DNA from: Coniochaeta sp. PMI_546 | Lineage: Eukaryota; Ascomycota; Sordariomycetes; Coniochaetales; Coniochaetaceae | Assembly (NCBI GenBank): GCA_021432605.1 | Contig: MU271153.1 | Span: 186,001-250,000, forward strand | DNA: 64,000 nucleotides | Reading direction: 5' to 3' | Part shown: positions 22,309 to 34,104 of the stretch, one piece after another | How the letters are laid out: each line of letters opens with the position of its first letter | Position numbering within the stretch: position 1 is the first letter of the stretch | The notes under the pieces: model-generated | The model's database searches: none | Seen by the model: the letters and a program-made list of their open reading frames with translations, nothing else | Told to the model about the DNA's origin: nothing | Position numbers and translations under genes: made by a program

Positions 22309-25300
22309 GAAAGACCTGATGCATGCAAAGTGTATGAGTAGGAAACGACAAACAGGGAGTGCATAGAGAGGGGTTAAGAGAGGATGCGTTGATTTTAAAC
22401 ATGGAGTCAAGAGGGGGTTTCCACGATCGCCAAAAGGAATGGTCCGCATGGCTGCTACGGTTGGTCAAGGAAAGGTCCACTGGCTTGATCATCACGACGT
22501 TTGCATTCAAGGAGTTTTACACAGGAATAGGGGAGGCGAAGGGGGATACCGCCATGGCAAGGATTGCCAGTTGCGTCTCTGATGAGGAGATGATGAGCCT
22601 GTATCTGCGGATGCCGCTGGAGTTGATAGGCGGTCGATAGGTGGTCGAAATCACTGATTTCAATACATCCTAATGCTGTGCTTATTCACGTGAAGGTAGA
22701 TGTCTATTGGTGTACACTAGGGCAACCTGGAGTCGTGGATTACCATGACTGTGGCTTGACCTACGTAAGCTGCGACCAGAATGAGGCTGACGAGGCTGAC
22801 AACGATCATTAAAGCGAAGCAGGATCTATCGATATCGGGGCCTGCTAAGCCATTGCAGGGACTATTTCTGGCCGGGTGTAAGGGCACAACTTGCATTTAG
22901 CGGACAGAGTCAATGAAACACTGAGATGGCTCCAGCCACGGTGATTTATTTAATATTAAGAGGCTACCTATCGCAAGTAGATGCCCACCGATCTACTGAG
23001 AGACTTCACGTTCCTCGATGGCCGACTACAAAAGAATAGAAAAGATCTGAAAGCAGCAAAGTCAGCGATTCGCACTCGTAAAACAGAGCAATGCTTCAAG
23101 ACACGACAGTGTAGTGTGATTCCTAAGACATCCAAGGAAGTAGTTGACCCTCATCTGTCCCAAGAATAGGCTCTTATGGGACTCGAGTGGAAACTGCGAA
23201 TGTGGGAACAATTTTCATCATCGGAATTTGGGGGTGTTTGCTGTCGTGTGCTGGCAAGAGCATGGAAGTAAGAAAAGAAGAGAGTAACTAACCATATTAC
23301 GAGAACGGATGCAGTCTCGCTGCGCAGGGTTAGTTCGGGGCGAGAACTGAAGCACCTGGTGACCTAGAAAGCCTGAGGCATGGTTAACAAATGCGTTTTC
23401 GCGCAAGGAAAACAGACAAATTGCGATATCAGCCATAGAGTCAGGCAAAAATACTGGCAAGTAACAGGCCTCCTGCGACGGAGACCCGAAAAGACGAAGC
23501 TTCTTCATGGTCGATTCAGCTGGGAAAAGAAGACGAGTTCATAAATTGTCATCATGAAAGATGGCTGGCTGATATGCAGGAAGTTCAAGAAAAGAGTGTG
23601 TTTGCTTCTTACCTGGTTAGTTAGAGACGGGTAGTTGAGATTATTGCCATCATGATATGTGACATTATTTCTCATGCACCACAGCCAGCCCAAGCTCGAG
23701 ACAGTCGGATTCACCGGGGGAGAAGACAGAAACTGCCGATCCCTTGCAAATGACCATTTCAGAATTTTCTGCTGTCCGCTTGATTGAAGCCAGAACGAGT
23801 CCGGAGCTGGGAGTGCCGCAAGGAATGAAGTTGGAAGAAGAGGAAGTAGAAAATTTGAGGCTCAAAAGATTGACGTTAAATGCTTGATATTAGACATCAC
23901 GTGGAGGAGTGCCTGTGGGGTTCTCTCCGGGATCTAAAAATTTGCGCCAAGTTCAAATCAAGACAACAGCCAATGAGCAAATGTTCCGGGTAGCGGAGCG
24001 GTCGGAAAGGAACAAGTTAAACCCAAGCCAATCATAACTCTTGGAAGGTCTCGGTTCCTACGGGTCAAGCTGCGGGACGCCCTCCCCCTGGCTGCTTTGA
24101 TTGATCTGTGCCAGGATGTTCTGCCTTTTGCGACGACCAAGGCGACCAAGGCGACCAAGGCGACCTCGCAGGTCTCTCCATCATCTTTGCGATTGCAAAA
24201 AGGGTCCGCACGTATCTCACCACGGACGTGTAGAGGACAAGCAAACATATGAATCACATCCATTATGAGCAGCATATCATATTCTGCATAAGCTGCAAGC
24301 ACCTCATCTTTGTTTGCTACCTGATTTAACTTTCCGCTTTCCCATTTAGACAGTGTCGTTTCGTTCGCTACCTAGGAACCTTATCTTAGAGAGTCTGACT
24401 GTGAAGACTTTACCACCTGGCAAGGAGCATTCGATCACTGGATTCATCGGGCCCGGCAGGCGGACGCCAGTTGACGGCTTCTAAGTTCACCCTTTGCCCC
24501 CAAAACAAGAAGTGTCGATAAGGTTTCGTGCACCTCCTTGTGAAGAACATTTGTCGTCCGCACAAGACTCTGGAACAGAACAAACGCAACTTCCCGTCTT
24601 CATTCAAGGATCATCGCTGGCTTTCCGGAGAAGAAGCTGGAATCACGTCTTTCTGCTTTGGTCATCATCCTAATATCCTCCTTGTCCTTACCTTATTCCC
24701 CAACCACCCCGGTCAAACAAGAGACACCACACCGAGGAGCAGCAGGGGGACACCAGACCATCCCCAAAAAATAAGATCCACAGCCCACTGACAGCACCAC
24801 CCGTCTCTCTCCACCACTCTCTGTCTGTCTGGCAGTCGTGAGTTTCGGGTGTGTCTGTTGTCCGCTGTCTGCTGTCTGCTGTCTGCCATTTCCACTCTTT
24901 GCTACACATTACACGCCAACGGCAAACACAACCACTGGCAGCAGCCACTTTGCGACACGTCGACGAGAGCAAACGGCCGCATTTACAACCCAGGCGCCCC
25001 TCCGCCAGCGCCCAACTTGCTGGTTCCTTGCCGGCGACCACGACCCGCGCCGTCATAGACGATCCAAACCTACTACCCGCTGTCCGCATCCGCTGTGTAA
25101 TATTATTCTTGTATTAGTGTCGCGGTCGGCCCGTCGTTCGTACTTGGCCGAATCCATTGTTCTATTTTCTCTCCTGGGACTCGCTCTTCCCTTGGTGGGT
25201 GGTGGTTTGGCTCAGGTGGTTCGAGCTTCGACTCCGGTCGTCTGTCTTCGGGCTATTTTAGCCTGAGTCCCGCCTTTCGTTATAAACAACACCACGACCG

Positions 25301-25553
25301 CATTCTCTTCCTTCACGTCTCGGATCTGCCTTCGGTGCCAATCGCGGTTTCCGTCATTTCGCGCGACCTCGCCTCTGCAATTCCGAACGACTGGCTTATC
25401 CCGCGATCGGAAGTGCCCCCAATACCAGCTGGCACCCCTGCACCTCACGACGACAACCTTGCTGCTACCTTCCCGCCCGTCAGAAATCGCATGCGATAAC
25501 ACGATTCGTCTCGTGTCGATATCCACGCCGGTGGATATTCGACAAGCTGAGAA
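22309..25553. other. Long intergenic region and probable leader of ptaB
   Basis: A 3.2 kb stretch without a convincing gene. Short open frames (22359-22640 plus, 22981-23169 plus, 23958-24302 minus) lack family features and splice context. The section 22640-24300 is more AT-rich than the rest. It becomes CT-rich from about 24660 to 25550, as expected of a long 5' leader for a regulatory gene. A 9-bp minisatellite lies at 24134-24165. Confidence 0.45.
24134..24165 (+). repeat. 9-bp tandem repeat, about 3.5 copies
   Basis: Three exact copies of CGACCAAGG followed by a partial fourth copy. It lies in the ptaB upstream region and in no convincing reading frame. Confidence 0.75.
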
Positions 25554-26678
25554 ATGATGGCCAGTATGGGACCATCGTTTCCGCCACATCCTGCGGCCGG
25601 AATGCAGCAACACCCAGGCGGTCCAACACATCCCATGGGCGCTCCTGGTATGGCTCACAATCCGAGTCAGCCGGGCGCACCACCACAGGGCATGCCTCAC
25701 CAGCTCGCGCCACACATGGCCGTGTCGGCGCCCGGTGGCCATATGAATCCCGGACCTCTCGTGGGCGGAATGCCGCCCGGCGCAGCTGGACCGAATGCGC
25801 ATGCCATGTCTCATCTGAACCCCGCGCAGGCGCAGATCTTCCAGGCGCAACATAACAATATGGGAGCTTGTGAGTTGTGTCCTGTCACATATCTCCTACT
25901 ATGACTAGTACCACTGCTAACGCACCTTTTGAAAGTCGCCGCCAACAACCAAGCCATGCAGCAGATGCAGCAGCAGCAGCGACTACAGCAACTACAACAG
26001 CAGCAACATGCGCGACAGCTCATGCAACAAGCATACACGCAGGGCGGGATGGCTGGGATGCCTATGGGGGTCGGCATCAACATGAACCTGTTGAGCCCTG
26101 CGGCACAACAGGCAGCACAGCTCGCAGCGATGAGAGCTCGTCAACAAAACCCACAAGCTCATGTAAGCATCTGTCCGGGACTTTCGAATGCGGTTTAGGA
26201 AGGCTGTTGGTTTTCGAGAAGATCATGCTGACCTTCGGAATAATAGCAGGCAATGATCGCGCAACAGATTGCGCTTCAGCAGCAGCAGGTTGCGGCGAAC
26301 AACCAGATGGCACAACAAGGCAGTGGCCCCAATCAGCAACAACTCAATCCACAACAACTACAGGGGTTTCAACAAGCTCAGATCCAACAAGCGGTACAAA
26401 TGCAACAGCTCCAAATGCAGGCTCAAGCGCAGCATCAACAAATGCAGGCTCAGGCGCAAGCACAGCAGGCCCAAGCACAAGCCCAAGGTCAAGGAGCACA
26501 TCCACAGCCGAACCAGCAACAACAGCCGGGTCAACCACCCCAGCCAAATCCGCAACAGCAGCAAGGTCCTAATGGGCCCGGTGCAAATCTTCAGGGGCAG
26601 AATCAGGGGCAGGTTCAGGGTCCTGGCCCACAGGCAAACCAGCAACAGCAGCATCATCAAAACCAGCAGCAGCAACAG

Positions 26679-26713
<35 letters not shown>

Positions 26714-28242
26714 GCAACAGCAGCAACAAGGTCCCGGATCGCAAGCACACCAAGCGCAGCTACAAGCGCAGCAAAGCGCCATGGCGCACACTATGGCCAA
26801 CCAGCAAGCGCTTCGGCAAATGCGTGACCTGAAGGGTCAGTGTACTCTGAAGCTCTTGTCATTTGCCGAGCATTTAAACGGTTTCCCTGTAAGTTCAGCA
26901 CACCGTGACAACGCGATATGCAATAAGGAATATGCCGGCTGACTGAATGCGGACAGGGCTCGAAGGGCAAGGATGATACCCAGTATTGGGACAACTTCGT
27001 CAGGATGTTCTTCGCGGAGAACGGCGTCTTCCGTTACACTCTTCCCAATACAGATGAGAACGAGCAGTCGGAGAAGTCGTACGACATTACTTTCCATGCC
27101 TTACCGCGGTTCTTTCACACGCAGTTCGACAGCGGTGTCAAGAACATGCAATTGATCATGGACAAGACTACAGAGCTCCAACCAAGCAATGGTCGTCATG
27201 TGATCGAGACCAGTAAGGCAAGCATGGTGTACTGGTTCGAGGGCGGTTCACATGTAAGTGTCTCACGTATGTCGGGTGTGGTATCTGGAATAGTTTTGCT
27301 GATAATCTCATGCAGATTGTCGCGACAGGCACCCTACGTGCCACTTTCGACCCGCAGCAGAAGATGGACCTGCTTGAGTTCATAACGTCAAGTCATGAGG
27401 AATACATCTCTCGGAAACTGGTCATCGAGGCCGCCAAGCCCGCGCACAACTGGGTCAAGGACTGGCACAAGGTCAATGCACAGAACGACGGCAAACAGTC
27501 ACCGGAAATGAGCAAGAAGGGCAAGGCACGGCTCATGAAATCTCCCCAGACCGCGCCGCCAGATCTGGACTTGCCACACTCTGCTGTCAAACAGAACGTC
27601 GGCGTCACCGAGGCCGTATACCAGTTTCTGGAGGTAGGTCTCTTCTCATCATGCAGGCACGTGTTCCACAAGGTACATCACTAACACAGCATTTGATAGA
27701 TGGTTGACATAATGGGTCAGATGGGGCCTCTATTTCAATACTACCACGCACATCCAGGAGTAGCCCCCTATTCAGCGCTGGAGCAGTACGTGAACCAGAT
27801 CAACACTCCAGCGCAGCAAAACATGAACATGGCGATGAACATGAACATGAACATGGCAAACGGCCAGCCGCCCATGCAGCCAGGCGGCCCCCGGACTCCA
27901 AGCTTCGGCCAGTTCCAGATGGGACAGAGCCCAGCGCAAGCGCACCAGATGCTGCCCGGCTCCCCACATATCGGTAGCCCAGCTCCAGGTCAGATGCAGG
28001 CACCGTCGATGCAGCTGCAGGCGAGCCAACAAGGGACCAGCTCCAGCGGCCCAAGCGCCAACACCTCGCCAGCGCAGAACAACAAGCGACGCAGACCTTC
28101 GGGCGTCAAGAACGAAGATGACGGACCCGGGTCTGCTCCCACGCCGGCTACTGCCGGTACGCCGCAGCTCAACGGCGTGCAGACCAAGACGAAACCACCT
28201 ACGCCACGGATGCCCAAGCGGGTTAAAGGCAACCCTGCGTAA
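25554..28242 (+). CDS. ptaB: LIM-domain-binding transcriptional co-regulator PtaB (Mfg1/Adn1 homologue)
   Basis: Predicted LIM-domain-binding co-regulator that works with a SomA/Flo8-type factor in adhesion, biofilm and conidiation in Aspergillus, and in filamentation in yeasts (Mfg1). Six exons: 25554-25869, 25936-26162, 26250-26888, 26957-27253, 27316-27633 and 27700-28242 (779 residues), all in phase with GT-AG introns. Exons 1-3 are Met/Gln/Ala-rich, with a run of 22 glutamines from mixed CAG and CAA codons at about 26665-26730. The conserved LIM-bind region is exons 4-6: DTQYWDNFVRMFFAENGVFRY, HALPRFFHTQFDSGVKNMQL, then VYWFEGGSHIVATGTLRATFD and a histidine/glycine-containing segment. 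The C-terminus ends in a basic KRRRPSGVKNE stretch and PKRVKG, a likely nuclear signal. Confidence 0.9.
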
Positions 28243-29943
28243 CTTACTTAGCTCGATCAATACACGACCTATCCTGTCGAGTATACACCAACCTCGGGAG
28301 AGAAGCCGACATATTCCTCTCCCTTTACGCCACTACTACCCCTACAATTCTCTCGACCGTCTCGTGGACGGCTCAAATAACCAACAATCTCGACGATTGC
28401 GATGTGCTATGCAGGGTGTCTCGGCGTCTATTCCCTCTATGGTGGCTTTTAACTTGATTTATGAATCATTTGGTTACGCCAAGCATCTGGTCGTTTTTTT
28501 TTTCCTGCACCCAAATCTCATGGCGAGATTCCTCTTTGCGGGCCTGCACCTTTCCCCTCCCTGTTCCTTTTCTTTGGCCGGCGGAATCGATAGCATGTCT
28601 CTTGGTATCTGGGATCGGAAGCCCGTGCATATACCCCAATTCTTTGGAGCGGAGGGTGCTGCGCATGGAAGTGAGGGGGGATGATGGTGGTTCTCGAGGA
28701 AGTCTTAAAAAAACGCGAACGGTCGTCTTGTGTGTTGGGGAGGGGTTTTATGTACCTATTCACAGGGTTTGGCGTTTTGGAGTATTTTGTTTTTCTTCCA
28801 CGTTGCTGCGTTATGCTCTCTGTTAAAGAACTGTTCAGATACTTGTGGCTCGCGGTCAATCAAAGATTACCTGCTTTACTTTGGTGGGGGGGGGAGCAAA
28901 TGGACTTTGGCTTAGGTCAGGGAGGAGCTTCTTAATATGATTGTTAACGCCGAGTTCTGTGCTTGTAGAGAATAAAGTGAGGTTTTTCAGGGGGTATAGG
29001 GTATTCTTAAAATGTACCGCGGTTCCTGGTGTGTCGTTTTGAAGTCGTCGACGCGGCTTCGTATCAACCCTTTTTTTCTGCATCTTTCCTGACTTGGGGA
29101 AATTGGAACCTGCTTTGCAGGTGGGCATATGTGTCAGTGACGATGAGGATGTCGTGATCAAATATGTTACCAGCGCGTTGTCCTCGTCGAGCATTGATGG
29201 CCCGATTGTCTGCCAGCTCTTCGTTCAAAAGATACGATCTCGGTTCTTCCGAAACTCCGGACCTTTCTCTGTTGGAAATGACAAAGGCAATCATCCCTAT
29301 AGGGTGTAGACATGTATGTTCATCACCTTCGGCGCTCGCAGAGCCGAGTCCAGGGCCTGAGATACATCACCTCGGTCTCTGGACTTGGATGGGGACAAGG
29401 AAGTGAACAGACTGAAAAGTTATAAGAACATGAGGATTCTTGCCCCTTCCCACGACCCTTGCGACCTACGTATGTAGGAAGCAGAAGAAGGAAGCAGGAA
29501 GACGGGGCTGGGGAGGAAGGCGCGGCCCAGGTGAGTTTGAGTGGTGGTAAAAAAGGGGTGCGAAGTAGTAGCAGTTTCCCAGCCTGGACTGAGGAAGTCA
29601 CTTCTGGAAAGGCAGGTGTATCACAAGGAAGGCCAGCTGCGATAAACAACGGAGTTTGGGACAAAGGCAAGTATGCATATGGTTCTACATCTCTATGGAC
29701 GGGGTATTAGCGAGAACCAGGTATCATCATCGACAAGACCGTCGAATGGTGCGATATCCCATGCTTCCAAACCGGTCATAACTTGAACACTACATAACGC
29801 AGACCCATCATTTATACAAGACCCTTGACGCCTCGTCAAATTCCCCAAACAATTCGTACAACATTTAGCCTTCCGGCTCAGGACCACTGTTTTAGCCCTG
29901 CAACTCCTTCATATGAAGCAGACATTCAGCTCAAGTCATTCCT
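28243..29943. other. Convergent intergenic region, ptaB / chromodomain gene
   Basis: 1.7 kb between two convergent 3' ends. It contains T-rich runs and an AATAAA at 28971-28976 that could serve as a distal poly(A) signal for ptaB. No gene is supported. Confidence 0.4.
28971..28976 (+). terminator. Possible poly(A) signal for ptaB
   Basis: A canonical AATAAA 729 nt downstream of the ptaB stop. Fungal polyadenylation signals are degenerate and the distance is long, so this is only a candidate. Confidence 0.25.
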
Positions 29944-32900
29944 TCATCCCTTCACCTTGTTAGAATCTGCAGACGAAAAGCTCGATGTGTGCCCATGGCC
30001 GGCCTTCGGTGCTCGCGACGCACTAGTCGTCGGAATCTGCAAGAGACTGAACACAGCATCCCAAGGTGCAACGTGCACGTGCTCAAAACCGCGTCCCTCA
30101 AACCGTTGGACATCGTACCACTCCGTCGTCATCGGAAACTCGTATCTCATGTGCGTTTCCTCCCTGCCTTCTCTCTTGGCTTCTCTCCTCGCCGCAGTCG
30201 CCTGTTCGTACAAGTGGTTGATGCACTTGGTCCGCTTCCCGTTGGGAAGACGATCACCTCGGGGCGGGTGGAAGATGATGCGGGTGTCCTCGTCATCGTC
30301 GGCGCTCTCGTCGGACCCTGGAGAATCGATGTCCATTGGCTCGGACATGGGCGAGGATTGGTGCTCGCTTGGGCTCGAGGAAGGTGGATGCGGGTTGACT
30401 TTGCGGTAACCTGCCTTGACCAGTGCGGTATGAGGAAGCGGGAGGTATGTGAAAGGGTCGCTCGTCATCATATCCAGGTTCGCTAATGCGATATCGACAG
30501 GGTCCGGCGAGTCGACATTCGGGGGATGCTCAAACCCGCCATACCACACATGTGCGAGCCAGCTCCCGGCGTTCTTCTCCCCAGTCCTCTCGCGGACAAA
30601 TTCTATGACGCGACGCTGCCCGTATGCAAGCTGACTTTCTCTCGGGACCTGATCACCGGGAAACCTGTCTCTGGCAGCTGGATCCCATATAAGGAGTTCG
30701 CAAGGACCGCAGGGGCGTTCTCTAAACCCGCCTACAGTTCTATAGACACAGATCCAAGGATGCCGCACGGGTGTGCGGCTAGCAGGAGGTTCATCCGGTT
30801 TCCAATCATCGACGAGGGTGTAGAAGAATGCGACGTACGTGTTGAACGGCTTCGATGGTATAAAGGACCAAGCAAAGCTCCACCACCTCTCTAGACGGAC
30901 GAACTCTTCACGAACGTCGCCGAAGTGGAAAGACTGCCCTAGGCCAGTCCAAGAAACCGGAAACAAGTAGAGTTTAATAAACCCTCCGTCCTTTATATGC
31001 TGTAGTTCTTGTGTGAAGGCCGAAGCACGTTCCCACTTACCGTGTTTACTCTGGAAGGCCCAAGGGAGCGCAGCAGGATCAATGCTGCTTTGAACATTGG
31101 TTGGAGCAAGGGATTTAGAAGCCTCAATCGGCTCGTTAACTCGTTGGACCTCTTCCCTCACGAGGTCCGGGTCATTGATAGTGCAGTGCGAATACTTCGG
31201 GATGCGAATAACACGCGAACCCTTTTTAGACCCATTGAATCTCATGGTAATAGCGGATCCTACAACGTGGAATCCTCTGAACTGATCCAACCGCATGGAT
31301 GACCACCAGCCAAACCAATTGACGAGGCTCTGCTCATCGTTGGGATCGATGGACGGGTCGGCATACTGCAGGGAACTCAGGTCTTCATTAACTTCCGAAG
31401 GTCCAGCATCTATCGCCCGGAGGTGGTGGAGCTCCGACGCGAGCGACCAAGCCTTGAATCGATACGCGCATTCGTCAGGACTGAGTCCCTTGACATTCGC
31501 GGTCAGTTCGGCCTGAGTGACGTTGTGCGAGTACTGCTTGAGGACCTTTTCACGCTCTCGCGACTTCTGCAGGGCCAGCTCTTCGAGATACTCGGGGAGG
31601 TTGTAGGCTGTAACCAACCTGCATGTTGGTGAGCGCCGTATTGCCCACACCTCATAGAACCATTGCAGCAGCTCAAAGACTCGTTGAGGCTCCGAGCTTA
31701 GGAAACTCGGCGTGAGGAAGAGTACTAGTCTTCGCTTCGGTCTGACCGGGAAGAGTGGCGTGAAGCGGATTTCTCCCGGGTGCACCACGTCGTCCGGCAG
31801 AGTCAGAGATGGAAACACTGGTTGTGGTTGAATCGCCTCGGAGAGGCACCAGTACGTGTCACGGAAATTGTGGAGGCGATTCCATAAATCCGTTATTCGA
31901 CGGAGCGATAGTGACAGAAGCTCGTGAACTATCACGATTCCTGATCCAGGACCGACAGCATCGCAGAATGACGACCATGAACCCGAATCATAACTGCTAT
32001 AGATTCGGCACTTCGGGCTGCATAGACGGATCCAGCGAGCGACCGCGGCAAACCAGTCATGCCTATTCCGCGGGAATAGGAGAAAACAATGGTGCAGTGT
32101 GTCGCTGGGGCCGGGTTTAGATGGCGGTAACAAGGCATGATAGTCGAACTTGAACAGCCGCCACAGGAGCTTCTCTTCGTAAGAACTGAAGTCTCTCTCT
32201 GGTATTTTGGCGGCTGGACGTCTCAAGAAAGGCCCGATGTCATCCGGTGAACGGATGATGCAGTAATTCAAACCACTTCCAATACCGTCTGGGCACGGGA
32301 CGCCTTGCTCGACCATGAACGATCGCCACTCGGAACAATTGGTTGGGTATAAGATGATGCTATAGTTTGGAGATGCATGATAGAGTGCCAACATGCCCTC
32401 CCGAAGGTACGCAGCAGCTGTCTCAAGGACCGGACCGCTTGGCCCAGACAATACTGCTCCGGAGCAAAGCAGGTGCTGCCAAACATGTTGCTTCTGAAAG
32501 GCGAAGTCCTTGACAGAACAGGTATATCTCATTTGCAAGACCTCGGTCTTCAAAAACTCAGATAGCCAAGGACTCTCCGATGCTAGCGGAACACCGTCTA
32601 TACTGGCGAGGATAGGTTCCGAGTCATGAACGAAGCCAAACCAGACTTTGATCTGTAAAATCCTTGTTGGAATATTGGGCCGAGGCGTCGGATTTGGCTG
32701 CTCTTCACATGTTTGTGCCGTTGACGGGTCTATGTCCATAGGAGTCGGCTCATCAACAAATATTGATTCGTCGTCCTCATGGAACCGTACGGATTTCCGT
32801 TCTCGTGGCTTCTTTGGGAGAGCCGCGTCCCCAGGAATAAGGGAGCCTATTGGCTCAGGCGGCTTCTTGCCAAAGCTCGCGTTCCGGGTAATGGGAGATG

Positions 32901-34104
32901 GGATTTGATCACGCGTCCTGGAGGTCGTGACTGCAGGTTCAGTCGTGGTACTCTTCCGGCGGATCGGCGTGTCCGTGACCGTGGCAGACGACGGCGGGGC
33001 TCTCCCCTCGATTGTTGACGACGACTGTGCGGTTCCGCTGCTCTTTCTGCGAGAGGGAGCATCCAAGTTGGCAAATAAGTTGGGCCAGAGCGGCGGCGGA
33101 CGATCTTCTTGATCTCGTGAGTTCTTTTCCGCTAAACGCCTGTGACGGTGTCTGGTAAATAATTTGGGGTCTTTGGTGGGATCAGATATTGCATCCTTGA
33201 ATTCCATTCTTGGCTTGCGCTTCTTGCCTCCGGCGAATACATTACTCGCACCAGGTAACGGGACACTCTTCTTGGCCGTGAAACGCTTCGCAACAGCAGG
33301 CATAGCCGGAGCCGACAGCACGGCCCGGTTGCCCGAAATGGTGCCTAGACCCGTTGCTGATGGCCTTCTGGCAGTACCCTGGTATCCCGTGGAAGATGGC
33401 CGTTCAACGCGGGAAGGAGTAATGGAGTCCTTGGGCACCCTCCTAGCCAAGCCTGGGCGAGAGCGAGGTTTGGACTGAAGAGTTTGTTCGTCAGGCTTGT
33501 TGGAAGTACTCGCGGAGCTAGACGCGCCCGTGCTCGCTGTGGCTCTCTGTTGAGGTTGAGAGAGGCGCATCTCGGTGTCAATAGTAGCAAGAGGGCGTTC
33601 TTCCTCAGCCTCGGCACTCGAGCTATCATCAGTCTGGGAGGACTTTGACTCCTCTTCTTCGACGGGTTCTGTCAACGGTAGGCCCAGTCTCCGTCGGCGA
33701 GCGTTCCGCCGTCGGTGCCGTGCCTCATGCTCTTCAGTGGCCTTGTTAACAATTTCAATCCATTTGTCCCATGTCCAAGCTTCTTCTTCACCCTTGCGCT
33801 GCCGCTCCTTCTTCTCCTCCCAAATATTCAGTAGTTCGTCTCCGATGTTGCTTGCTGGCTCCCAAGTGCATCTGTCAAGGGGATAATCCTCCCATTCCAC
33901 GAGATACAGCATTTCACCGCCATCCTCTGCGATGTTCTCCATATGAATAGTTTTGACAGCGAATTCCTCTTCCGGGTCATGATCGTCAGGAAGAGTTGAC
34001 GTTAGAGAGATGTTATCGTCGTCAAGTTCTTCAGGACTTGCTACGGTTTGCATGCTGGGCGACTGCAGGCCCGACGACCTTTTTCTCGGCACGCTCGTAA
34101 ACAT
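29944..34104 (-). CDS. Large chromodomain protein
   Basis: A single uninterrupted frame of 1,386 residues. I start it at the ATG giving MFTSVPRKRSS, since the frame opens 15 nt earlier only with TTG. Residues about 46-96 form a chromodomain (EEEFAVKTIH, YLVEWEDYP, CTWEPASNI). Its aromatic cage residues F48, W71 and Y74 match the HP1 pattern, so methyl-lysine histone binding is likely. Residues 110-450 are basic and disordered. From about 455 to 1220 the protein looks globular (WFGFVHDSEPILASIDGVPL, HHCFLLFPRNRHDWF, WFGWWSSMRLDQFRGFHV) but matches no domain I can name. An acidic segment and a conserved-looking tail follow. Candidates are a CDP-2-like heterochromatin protein or a distant Chp1-like protein; neither is established here. 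Confidence 0.85.
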   Translation of the reverse strand: MFTSVPRKRSSGLQSPSMQTVASPEELDDDNISLTSTLPDDHDPEEEFAVKTIHMENIAEDGGEMLYLVEWEDYPLDRCTWEPASNIGDELLNIWEEKKERQRKGEEEAWTWDKWIEIVNKATEEHEARHRRRNARRRRLGLPLTEPVEEEESKSSQTDDSSSAEAEEERPLATIDTEMRLSQPQQRATASTGASSSASTSNKPDEQTLQSKPRSRPGLARRVPKDSITPSRVERPSSTGYQGTARRPSATGLGTISGNRAVLSAPAMPAVAKRFTAKKSVPLPGASNVFAGGKKRKPRMEFKDAISDPTKDPKLFTRHRHRRLAEKNSRDQEDRPPPLWPNLFANLDAPSRRKSSGTAQSSSTIEGRAPPSSATVTDTPIRRKSTTTEPAVTTSRTRDQIPSPITRNASFGKKPPEPIGSLIPGDAALPKKPRERKSVRFHEDDESIFVDEPTPMDIDPSTAQTCEEQPNPTPRPNIPTRILQIKVWFGFVHDSEPILASIDGVPLASESPWLSEFLKTEVLQMRYTCSVKDFAFQKQHVWQHLLCSGAVLSGPSGPVLETAAAYLREGMLALYHASPNYSIILYPTNCSEWRSFMVEQGVPCPDGIGSGLNYCIIRSPDDIGPFLRRPAAKIPERDFSSYEEKLLWRLFKFDYHALLPPSKPGPSDTLHHCFLLFPRNRHDWFAAVARWIRLCSPKCRIYSSYDSGSWSSFCDAVGPGSGIVIVHELLSLSLRRITDLWNRLHNFRDTYWCLSEAIQPQPVFPSLTLPDDVVHPGEIRFTPLFPVRPKRRLVLFLTPSFLSSEPQRVFELLQWFYEVWAIRRSPTCRLVTAYNLPEYLEELALQKSREREKVLKQYSHNVTQAELTANVKGLSPDECAYRFKAWSLASELHHLRAIDAGPSEVNEDLSSLQYADPSIDPNDEQSLVNWFGWWSSMRLDQFRGFHVVGSAITMRFNGSKKGSRVIRIPKYSHCTINDPDLVREEVQRVNEPIEASKSLAPTNVQSSIDPAALPWAFQSKHGKWERASAFTQELQHIKDGGFIKLYLFPVSWTGLGQSFHFGDVREEFVRLERWWSFAWSFIPSKPFNTYVAFFYTLVDDWKPDEPPASRTPVRHPWICVYRTVGGFRERPCGPCELLIWDPAARDRFPGDQVPRESQLAYGQRRVIEFVRERTGEKNAGSWLAHVWYGGFEHPPNVDSPDPVDIALANLDMMTSDPFTYLPLPHTALVKAGYRKVNPHPPSSSPSEHQSSPMSEPMDIDSPGSDESADDDEDTRIIFHPPRGDRLPNGKRTKCINHLYEQATAARREAKREGREETHMRYEFPMTTEWYDVQRFEGRGFEHVHVAPWDAVFSLLQIPTTSASRAPKAGHGHTSSFSSADSNKVKG

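Noticed and set aside
22640-24300. Possible decayed transposon in the AT-richer intergenic stretch
   Set aside because: No terminal repeats, target-site duplication or recognisable element protein could be seen.
23958-24302. 114-codon minus-strand frame over the 9-bp repeat
   Set aside because: The ALVALVALV stretch is only the tandem repeat translated; no other protein feature.
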